64,000 bases of DNA, taken from contig JACKLN010000005.1 in the NCBI GenBank assembly GCA_024235855.1, forward strand, positions 279,812 through 343,811, given 5' to 3'. The position numbers and the translations under genes were made by a program. This DNA comes from Burkholderiaceae bacterium. GTDB taxonomy: Bacteria; Pseudomonadota; Gammaproteobacteria; Burkholderiales; Burkholderiaceae_C. The notes under the pieces were generated by a model. The model searched no databases. It saw only the letters and a list, made by a program, of their open reading frames with translations, and had not been told where the DNA came from. The first letter of the stretch is position 1. Every line of letters starts with the position of its first letter. Shown in pieces: positions 50,712 through 59,410 of the stretch.

Positions 50712-53700
50712 CGAGGGCACGGCCCACGGCCGCCTGAAGTGCGTTGAGTTCGAAGCGCTGGGCCAGGCCGCGCAGGCGGCCGACGAAGCGGGTGGCGGCG
50801 GCATCGGCCGCTTCGATGTCATCGAGCTTGCGCTGGATGCCGCGCATCCAGCCCTGGTCGATCAGGCGCTGCAGGTCCTGCAGCGCGGCAGCGTCGGGCA
50901 GGGCTTCCTCGGTCGACGGCTCGCCCGGCGGCGCTGCCGCGGCGGCCGTGGTCCACGCGAGGCCCAGCCGCGCGCCCAGCCAGTCCAGCAGCCGTGTCAG
51001 CCGCACCGGCTTGACCAGGAAGTCGGCGGCCTCCAGCGGCACGTCGTGGTCCAGCCCGCGGTCGAAGGCGTTGGCCGACACCACCGCGAGCGGGATGCCA
51101 CCGTGCCCCGCGGCCCGCAGCCGGCGGATCGTCTCCCAGCCGTCGATGCCGGGCATGGCCAGGTCCATGAAGATGGCGTCGGGCGGCGGCTGGGTGCTGT
51201 CGGCCAGCCGCGACAGCGCCGCTTCTCCGGAGGCTGCACCCTCGATCACGAAACCCAGCGGCTGCAGCAGGTCGGCCATCAGCGTGCGGTCGGCCTCCTC
51301 GTTGTCCACCACCAGGATGCGCCGACGCGGCCCGGCATAGCCCTGGCGCGGGCCGCTGTCGAGGCTGGCCGGCGCCGGTGCTTCGGGCAGGAACAGCTTG
51401 ACGGCGAAGACGCTGCCCTCGCCCGGCGTGCTGCGCGCGGTCAGCTCGCCGCCCATCAGCTCGGCCAGCATGCGGCTGATGGTCAGGCCCAGGCCGGTGC
51501 CGCCGGCCATGCTGGTGCTGCCCTGCGCGGCGCCGCGCTGGAAGGGCTCGAACACGCGCGCCAGTTCGTCGGCGTCCATGCCCGGGCCGGTGTCGGCGAT
51601 CTCGAAGCGCGCCATGTCGGCGGCAAAGCGCACGCGGAACGTGACCTCGCCGCGGGCGGTGAACTTCACCGCGTTGCCCAGCAGGTTGATCAGGATCTGG
51701 CGCAAGCGGCGCTCGTCGGCGCGCACCCATTCCGGCACCGTGCCCTCGAAGGCACGCACGAAACGCACGCCCTTGGCCGCCGCCTGCAGCTCCATCAGGC
51801 GGGCGATCTCCTCCAGGCCCTCGCGCAGGCGCATCGGCTCCACCTGCAGCGCCAGCTTGCCGGCCTCGATGCGCGCCAGGTCCAACGTGCCCTCGATCAG
51901 GCCCAGCAGGTGGTCGCCGCCGCGGCGGATCACCTGCACCGCCTGCCGGCGCTGCGGCGGCATCGCCGGGTCCTCCTCCAGCAGCTGCGCGTAACCCAGG
52001 ATGCTGTTGAGCGGAGTGCGCAGCTCGTGGCTGATGGCGGTGACGTAGCGGCTCTTGGCCTGGTTGGCCGCGTCGGCCGCGGCCTTGGCGCGCTGCAGCG
52101 CGGCGTCGGTGCGGCGGTGGCGTTCGATCTCCGCCTGCAGGGCTTCGGTCTGGCGCTGGCTCTCTTCCTGCGCCACCAGCCGGCTGCGGTGCGCCAGCAC
52201 CAGCCACCAGGCCACGATGCCGCCCAGCAGCGACAGCACCAGGCCCACGTTGAGCACGCCCTGCCACAGCGCCGGCCCCAGCGCCTGGGCCTGGTCACCC
52301 AGCACGCGTTGCCCCTGCTGGTAGGCGCCACCCAGCAGCAGGGCCAGCACCGGCAGGCCCAGGCCGGCCAGCAGCAGCCAGTGCGCCAGGCCGGCTTCCA
52401 GCTGCGGCGCCCAGCGGCGTGGCAGCATGCGCTGCAGCAGCGCCAGCCACTGCGCCGACAGCCGCGCCTGCGGCTTGCACAGGTCGTTGCAGCGCGCGTC
52501 CAGCGTGCAGCACAGCGAGCAGATCGGCGCCTGGTAGGCCGGGCACTGCGCCATGTCGTCGGCTTCGTAGTCGCGCTCGCAGATGCAGCAGCGGGTGACG
52601 GCCGGCGTCAGCCGCTTGTAGGCGCCGGCTTCTGCTGTCGATGCCGGGTCGCGCACCGGCACGAGCGGAATCACCGGCCGCGCCAGGTAGTAGCGGCCCT
52701 TCGTGGCCCAGGCGATCAGCGGCGCCATCACGAAGGCCGTGACCATGGCGATGGCGGCCGAGAAGGCCTGCGCCAGCGGCCCGAAGGCTCCCAGGTGCGC
52801 CGCCACCGACAGCACCGAGGCCACACCCATCGCACCCACGCCCACCGGGTTGATGTCCCACAGGTAGGCGCGGCGGAACTCCACGCCCCGGGGCGACCAG
52901 CCCAGCGGCTTGTTGACCACCAGATCGGCAACCACCGCCATCATCCAGGCGATGGCCACGTTGGCGTACAGACCGAGCACGTGGCCCAGGGCCTGGAAGA
53001 CGTTCATCTCCATCAGCACCAGGGCGATGGCGGTGTTGAACACCATCCACACCACGCGGCCCGGGTGGCTGTGCGTCAGGCGCGAGAAGAAGTTGCTCCA
53101 GGCCAGGCTGCCGGCGTAAGCGTTGGTGACGTTGATCTTGAGCTGCGAGACGATGACGAACAGCGCCGTGGCCGCCACCGCGCCGGCTGGCGAGAGCAGC
53201 AGTTCCCAGGCCACCAGGTACATCTGGTTGGGGTCCACCGCACGGTCCACCGGCACCATGTGCGAGATGGCCAGCCACGCCAGGGCCATGCCGCCGAACA
53301 TCTTCAGCACGCCGGGCAGCAGCCAGCCCGGCCCCCCCAGCGCCACGCCGGCCCACCAGCGCCAGGGCCTGGCCGGGTCCTTCTCGGGCATGAAGCGCAG
53401 GTAGTCGGCCTGCTCGCCCATCTGCGTGATCAGCGCGATGCCGACGGTGGTGGCGGCGCCGAAGGCCGGCAGGTCGAAGCCGCCGGCCTCGCGGCCGTCG
53501 CCCGGATAGGCCGACAGGTCGGCCAGCAGCGTGGGGTGGTGCCAGAACACGGCCGCCAGCGGCACCACCAGCATCAGCAGCCAGATCGGGAAGGTCCAGG
53601 CCTGCAGGCGGCTGATGGCAGTGACGCCGTGCGTGACCAGCGGGATCACCACCAGCGCGCAGATCAGGTAGCCCCAGGCCGGCGGGATGTCGAACGCCAG

Positions 53701-54141
53701 TTCCAGCGCGTAGGCCATCACCGCCGCTTCCAGCGCAAAGAAGATGAAGGTGAAGCTGGCGTAGATGAGGCTGGTGATGGTGCTGCCGATGTAGCCGAAG
53801 CCGGCACCGCGGGTGAGCAGGTCCATGTCCACCCCGTGACGCGCGGCGTAGACGCTGATGGGCCAGCCGGCCAGCGCGATGACGGCCGCGGTGGCCAGCA
53901 CCGCGAGTGCGGCGTTGACGAAGCCGTACTGCACCAGCAGCGTGGCGCCTACGGCCTCCAGGATGAGGAAGGCCGCCGCGCCGCCGAAGGCCGTGTGGGC
54001 CACGCGCACCGGGCTCCACTGGCGGAAGGCCCGCGGCGTGAAGCGCAGGGCGTAGTCCTCCATCGACTCGCGCGCGACCCAGCCGTTGTAGTCGCGGCGG
54101 ACGGCGGCGATGCGCTGGCGGGGTGACGAGGCGGCGTCCAT
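50692..54141 (-). CDS. NCS1 permease fused to hybrid sensor histidine kinase (candidate transceptor)
   Basis: 1149 residues. Residues about 45-490 form a 12-helix permease of the NCS1 nucleobase/hydantoin/allantoin family (GAGFGYIGSTITSLIYASF at 112-130; QLKINVTNAYAGSLAWSNFF at 333-352). A cysteine-rich stretch at 518-555 has nine Cys (CCIC, AQCP, CSLCC, RCNDLC), suggesting a zinc or iron site. Two more membrane helices (about 585-605 and 628-650) and a coiled coil lead to the kinase core: H-box SHELRTP with H705, N-box NLLGNAVKFT, G-boxes DTGPGMD and GTGLGLTIS. The receiver at 940-1060 has D993. No Hpt domain. It overlaps its response regulator gene and is divergent from ureA. It probably couples uptake or binding of a nitrogenous compound to gene control. 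Confidence 0.88.
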   Translation of the reverse strand: MDAASSPRQRIAAVRRDYNGWVARESMEDYALRFTPRAFRQWSPVRVAHTAFGGAAAFLILEAVGATLLVQYGFVNAALAVLATAAVIALAGWPISVYAARHGVDMDLLTRGAGFGYIGSTITSLIYASFTFIFFALEAAVMAYALELAFDIPPAWGYLICALVVIPLVTHGVTAISRLQAWTFPIWLLMLVVPLAAVFWHHPTLLADLSAYPGDGREAGGFDLPAFGAATTVGIALITQMGEQADYLRFMPEKDPARPWRWWAGVALGGPGWLLPGVLKMFGGMALAWLAISHMVPVDRAVDPNQMYLVAWELLLSPAGAVAATALFVIVSQLKINVTNAYAGSLAWSNFFSRLTHSHPGRVVWMVFNTAIALVLMEMNVFQALGHVLGLYANVAIAWMMAVVADLVVNKPLGWSPRGVEFRRAYLWDINPVGVGAMGVASVLSVAAHLGAFGPLAQAFSAAIAMVTAFVMAPLIAWATKGRYYLARPVIPLVPVRDPASTAEAGAYKRLTPAVTRCCICERDYEADDMAQCPAYQAPICSLCCTLDARCNDLCKPQARLSAQWLALLQRMLPRRWAPQLEAGLAHWLLLAGLGLPVLALLLGGAYQQGQRVLGDQAQALGPALWQGVLNVGLVLSLLGGIVAWWLVLAHRSRLVAQEESQRQTEALQAEIERHRRTDAALQRAKAAADAANQAKSRYVTAISHELRTPLNSILGYAQLLEEDPAMPPQRRQAVQVIRRGGDHLLGLIEGTLDLARIEAGKLALQVEPMRLREGLEEIARLMELQAAAKGVRFVRAFEGTVPEWVRADERRLRQILINLLGNAVKFTARGEVTFRVRFAADMARFEIADTGPGMDADELARVFEPFQRGAAQGSTSMAGGTGLGLTISRMLAELMGGELTARSTPGEGSVFAVKLFLPEAPAPASLDSGPRQGYAGPRRRILVVDNEEADRTLMADLLQPLGFVIEGAASGEAALSRLADSTQPPPDAIFMDLAMPGIDGWETIRRLRAAGHGGIPLAVVSANAFDRGLDHDVPLEAADFLVKPVRLTRLLDWLGARLGLAWTTAAAAAPPGEPSTEEALPDAAALQDLQRLIDQGWMRGIQRKLDDIEAADAAATRFVGRLRGLAQRFELNALQAAVGRALDEQRAR

Positions 54142-54230
54142 CGCCCCAGCAGATTCAAGAAGCGCGCCAGCGGTGGCGCCGCAGCGTCCTGGCCCGTAGA
54201 TCTGGCATCCATCGTGCTCTATGCTGGGTC

Positions 54231-54380
54231 ATGGACCCGACCCCGCGTGTTCGGCCGGCGTTTTCGGCCTGACGCGCTAGCTTGGAGCAAAGCGACCTTG
54301 GACCTGACCCCGCGTGTTCGGCCGGCCTTTGCGGCCGCACGCGCAAACCTGGAGCGAAGCGACTTTGGACCTGACACCGC
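54231..54380 (+). repeat. 67-bp tandem repeat containing copies of the ureA start site
   Basis: Unit 1 (54231-54297) and unit 2 (54298-54364) are 67 bp each and match at roughly 84% of positions. The first 16 or so bases of a third unit are the beginning of ureA itself (54365-54380). Each unit begins with a start-like triplet (ATG, TTG, TTG) followed by GACCYGACMCCGCGTG and ends in a GGAGC(A/G)AAGCGAC ribosome-binding-like stretch. Because 67 is not divisible by three, each copy lies in a different frame: copy 1 would encode 13 residues and copy 2 28 residues, the latter overlapping the ureA start. Confidence 0.85.
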
Positions 54381-54667
54381 GTGAAAAGGACAAGCTCCTG
54401 ATCTTCACCGCCGCGCTGCTGGCCGAGCGCCGCAAGGCGCGCGGGCTGAAGCTGAACCACCCCGAGGCGGTGGCGCTGATCACCGCAGCGATCCTCGAAG
54501 GCGCCCGCGACGGCAAGACCGTGGCCGCGCTGATGAGCGACGGCAAGACGGTGCTGACGCGCGCCGACGTGATGGACGGGGTGCCGGAGATGATCCCCGA
54601 GATCCAGGTCGAAGCCACCTTTCCGGACGGCACCAAGTTGGTGACCGTGCACCAACCCATTGCGTGA
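54365..54667 (+). CDS. ureA: Urease gamma subunit UreA
   Basis: 100 residues, the normal length for the small structural subunit of nickel urease. The start is TTG 54365 (read as Met-DLTPREKDKLLIF), with GGAG 10 bases upstream; an in-frame extension upstream runs into a repeat. LKLNHPEAVALI (about 28-39) and MDGVPEMIPEIQVEATFPDG (about 70-89) are family hallmarks. It forms the (alpha-beta-gamma)3 enzyme with UreB and UreC in the cytoplasm. Translation may be affected by the tandem copies of its own start region directly upstream. ureA is followed after 7 bp by a small membrane protein gene. Confidence 0.95.
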   Translation: MDLTPREKDKLLIFTAALLAERRKARGLKLNHPEAVALITAAILEGARDGKTVAALMSDGKTVLTRADVMDGVPEMIPEIQVEATFPDGTKLVTVHQPIA

Positions 54668-54674
54668 GACTGTC

Positions 54675-54851
54675 ATGACCCTTGCACGACGCACCGTTTC
54701 AGCGCTTGTTGCCGCCGCCGCCAGCACGGCCTGGGCGCACCCTGGGCATGGTGAAACCAACGCGGTGCATTGGCACGCGTTCGACGCCTGGGGCTGGGCC
54801 CTGGCACTGGCCGTGGCGGGTGCCGCGGCCTGGTGGATGCGCCGCAAGTGA
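54675..54851 (+). CDS. Small His-rich membrane protein between ureA and ureB
   Basis: 58 residues. A signal-peptide-like N-terminus (LARRTVSALVAAAASTAWA) leads to AHPGHGETNAVHWHAF, with His at 22, 25, 32 and 34, then a single hydrophobic helix (about 38-54) and a WWMRRK end, giving a periplasm-facing His cluster if the signal peptide is cleaved. It is between ureA (7 bp) and ureB (10 bp), so it is cotranscribed. The HPGHG start after the signal peptide resembles the N-terminus of HupE/UreJ nickel permeases, and the protein could be a relic or a mini-form. Nickel binding is inference. The codon structure and tight spacing argue that it is a real gene. Confidence 0.65.
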   Translation: MTLARRTVSALVAAAASTAWAHPGHGETNAVHWHAFDAWGWALALAVAGAAAWWMRRK

Positions 54852-54861
54852 GGCTCTTGCC

Positions 54862-55167
54862 ATGATCCCCGGCGAACTACTCACCGACGGTCCCGACCAT
54901 GCCCTCAACCCTGGCCGGCGCACGCTGACGCTGGTGGTGGACAATACCGGCGACCGGCCGATCCAGGTCGGCTCCCACTACCACTTCGCCGAGACCAACG
55001 GCGCCCTGTCCTTCGACCGCGACGCGGCACGCGGCATGCGGCTGAACATCCCCAGCGGCACGGCGGTGCGCTTCGAGCCGGGGCAGCAGCGCACGGTGGA
55101 ATTGGTGGACTACGCGGGGGCGCGCACCATTTTCGGGTTCCGCGGACTGGTGCAAGGGGCGCTTTGA
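54862..55167 (+). CDS. ureB: Urease beta subunit UreB
   Basis: 101 residues, the standard length. MIPGELLTDG (1-10), the QVGSHYHFAETNGALSFDR segment (about 39-57, with the HYHF core), GMRLNIPSGTAVRFEPGQ and a C-terminal FGFRGLVQGAL are textbook UreB. It begins 10 bp after the small protein gene. Unusually, 536 bp of repeat-rich non-coding DNA separate it from ureC, whereas ureB and ureC are normally nearly adjacent. Confidence 0.96.
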   Translation: MIPGELLTDGPDHALNPGRRTLTLVVDNTGDRPIQVGSHYHFAETNGALSFDRDAARGMRLNIPSGTAVRFEPGQQRTVELVDYAGARTIFGFRGLVQGAL

Positions 55168-55234
55168 AGTGCAGCGGGTGTCGGCTCTCGACCCGGAGCG
55201 GACGTTCGATGTTTGTCGATCGACATCGGCGCGA

Positions 55235-55616
55235 GCCACGGAGGGCGGGCCTGGCCTGGCGCTCCTGTCCCCCGGCTCGCGCAGGGCGCTCGCCTCCTCC
55301 TTTACCTCGCGCCAGGCCAGACCCGCCCTCCGTGGCCGGACACAGTGGCGGTCCGTTCGCGTGGCGCCTGTGCGGTTCTGCAAGGCGGTGGCGGGTTGGC
55401 CTGTGGCGCGCATGAGAGCGCCGAGCATCGCAGGGCTCATGGCCGCGCGCGCCAGCGCGCTTCGTGAACTGACTCGCGGACGCAGTCCGAACGCAGCGAA
55501 CGCAGTGAGCGAAGTGAGTTCGGCCGCGGGCCATGAGACCGAGAAGCGCAGGGGAGTCGGAGCGCAGCGGAGACCGCTCGACCTAAGCGCCACAGGCCAA
55601 CCCGCCGCCGCCTTGC
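55235..55616. repeat. Two large inverted repeats between ureB and ureC
   Basis: The gap 55168-55703 (536 bp) holds no credible gene. It contains IR-A with 28-bp arms (55235-55262 and 55309-55336, one mismatch, 46-nt loop) and IR-B with 30-bp arms (55380-55409 and 55587-55616, one mismatch). Inside IR-B a smaller pair, CTCATGGCC near 55436 and GGCCATGAG near 55533, can nest. Spurious open frames on both strands run through it. This looks like dispersed repeat DNA that entered the ureABC operon. As RNA it would form strong hairpins before ureC. Confidence 0.8.
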
Positions 55617-55703
55617 CGCCTCGGCCGATGAGCGCGGCATCCAACGTCCACACCGGGTCGCAAGCAGCCCCAGAACACTTCCCCTCCAGGAGATCCTGAC
55701 ACC

Positions 55704-57431
<1,728 letters not shown>

Positions 57432-57502
57432 ACCGCACCTGTCATCTGCCGGTCACCGCGCGTGGCCAGCATGCCGGGTTGTCCTGAACGAGACCGCCGA
57501 CC

Positions 57503-59386
57503 ATGCCGTTGAACCGACACCCCATCGCCACCCTGCTCTCCGCGCTGGCCCTGGCTGCGCTGGCCGCCTGTGGTGGCGATGACGATGGCCCCGCCGCCGA
57601 CCCCGCGCCGAGCTTCGCCGCCATCGAACTCAACATCGCGCACGTCAACGACCACCACTCGCAGCTGGAAGGCTTCCCGGGTACCACGCTGACACTGGAC
57701 GGCACGACCACGCGGGTCACGCTGGGCGGCTTCGCGCGCCTGACGAGCATCTTCCAGGCGCTGGAAGATGCCGGCACGCCCAACCTGCTGAAGATTCACG
57801 CCGGCGACGCCGTCACCGGCACGCTGTACTACACCTTCTTCAAGGGTGAGGCCGACGCGCGGATGATGAACACCATCTGCTTCGACGCCTTTGCGCTGGG
57901 CAACCACGAGTTCGACGACGGTGACGCGCAGACCGCGGCCTTCCTCGACGCGCTGTGGACACCGGCCTGCCAGACGCCCATCCTCGCGGCCAACGTGCAG
58001 CCGGCCCTGGGCACACCGCTGGCGCCGCTGAGCGTCACGGACTACATCCAGCCCTACGCGATCCGCGAGTTCGACGGCGTGAAGGTGGCGTTGATCGGCA
58101 TCGACATCGCCGGCAAGACCACCAACTCCTCGCGCCCGCTGGCCAGCACCGTGTTCGCCGACGAGGTGGCCACGGCGCAGGCCGTGATCGACCAGCTCAA
58201 GGCCGAGGGCCTGCGGCACTTCGTGCTGGTGACGCACCAGGGATACGCCAACGACCTGGCGATGGCCGCTGCGTTGACCGACGTGGACGCCATCGTCGGC
58301 GGCGATTCGCACAGCCTGCTGGGCGACTTCACGGCCTATGGCCTGAGCAGTTCCGGCGCCTACCCCACCGTGGCCACCAACGCCGACGGCAAGCCGGTCT
58401 GCATCGGCCAGGCGTGGGAGTACGCCAAGGCCGTGGGCCTGATGAACGTGCGCTTCGACACCACCGGCGCGGTGGCCAGCTGCGGCGGCCAGGCCTCGCT
58501 GGTGATCGGCGACGACTTCGCCCGTGACGACGGCACCGGCAGCTTCGTGGCCCTGGACGACGCGGCACGGGCGGCGCTGAAGACCACGCTGGCGGCCGAC
58601 CCGGCGCTGAAGGTGACCACGCCCGACGCCGGCGCCGCCGCCGTGCTGGCCAGCTACACCGGCCAGGTGGACGCCGAGAAGGCCAAGCCCATCGGCACCG
58701 CCACCGAGGCGCTGTGCCTGGTGCGCGTGCCCGGCGAGAGCACCAACCGCAGCGCCGGCACCGCCGGTTGCGAGGCGGCCAACACGCTGGCCCGCGGCAG
58801 CGACGCGGCGCAGGCCGTGGCCCAGGCCTTCCTGGTTGGCAGCCGGCGTGCCGACCTGGCGCTGCAGAACGCCGGCGGCGTGCGCATCCCGGTGCCGGCC
58901 GGCACGCTGACGATGAACACGGCCTTCACGCTGCTGCCCTTCACCAACGTGATCGTGGAACTGGACATGACCGGCGCCGAGGTGATCGCGGCGCTGGAGG
59001 ACGCGGTGGCCAACCACCTGGACGCCGGCCAGAGCACGGGCTCGCACCCCTATGCCGCCGGCCTGCGCTGGGACCTGGACATGTCCCAGGCCAAGGGTGC
59101 TCGCTTCAGCAACGTGCAGGTGAAGAACCGCAGCACCGGGGTCTGGAGCGCCATCGACCCGGCCGCCACCTACGTGGTGGCCACCAATGATTTCATCGCC
59201 GAAGGCCGCGACGGCTACACCACGCTGGGCACCGTGTTCGCCAGCGGCCGCGTGGTCAACACCTACCTGCTCTACACGCAGACCTTCGCCGACTGGGTGG
59301 TGGCCGAAGGCAGCATCGGCCGGCCGGCGCGGGGCGAGTATGCGCACCAGGTGGTGATCACGGCCGACGGCACGACGCCGCCCTGA
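57503..59386 (+). CDS. 5'-nucleotidase/2',3'-cyclic phosphodiesterase-type lipoprotein
   Basis: 627 residues. The signal peptide ends in lipobox LAAC, followed by a GGDDDG tether, so it is an anchored extracytoplasmic enzyme. Metallophosphatase domain (about 45-300): HVNDHHSQLE (about 47-56), HAGDAVTG (about 99-106), ALGNHEFDDGD (about 130-140), VTHQGYANDL and VGGDSHSLLG give the two-metal site. The C-terminal substrate domain (about 390-600) has NAGGVRIPVPAG and a Phe-containing ATNDFIAEGRDGY motif that stacks the base. It hydrolyses nucleotides to nucleosides and phosphate. It starts 71 bp after ureC, possibly as its own unit. Confidence 0.9.
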   Translation: MPLNRHPIATLLSALALAALAACGGDDDGPAADPAPSFAAIELNIAHVNDHHSQLEGFPGTTLTLDGTTTRVTLGGFARLTSIFQALEDAGTPNLLKIHAGDAVTGTLYYTFFKGEADARMMNTICFDAFALGNHEFDDGDAQTAAFLDALWTPACQTPILAANVQPALGTPLAPLSVTDYIQPYAIREFDGVKVALIGIDIAGKTTNSSRPLASTVFADEVATAQAVIDQLKAEGLRHFVLVTHQGYANDLAMAAALTDVDAIVGGDSHSLLGDFTAYGLSSSGAYPTVATNADGKPVCIGQAWEYAKAVGLMNVRFDTTGAVASCGGQASLVIGDDFARDDGTGSFVALDDAARAALKTTLAADPALKVTTPDAGAAAVLASYTGQVDAEKAKPIGTATEALCLVRVPGESTNRSAGTAGCEAANTLARGSDAAQAVAQAFLVGSRRADLALQNAGGVRIPVPAGTLTMNTAFTLLPFTNVIVELDMTGAEVIAALEDAVANHLDAGQSTGSHPYAAGLRWDLDMSQAKGARFSNVQVKNRSTGVWSAIDPAATYVVATNDFIAEGRDGYTTLGTVFASGRVVNTYLLYTQTFADWVVAEGSIGRPARGEYAHQVVITADGTTPP

Positions 59387-59410
59387 CGGCCCGCGCCGGT
59401 GCGGCGGCGT

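Noticed and set aside
50632..54126. 1164-codon plus-strand frame opposite the permease-kinase
   Set aside because: Mirror shadow of a real gene with a His/Gln-rich translation and no recognisable domain.
54877..55699. Open frames on both strands across ureB-ureC
   Set aside because: They cover ureB in the wrong frame and the inverted repeats; composition and lack of start signals indicate non-coding repeat DNA.
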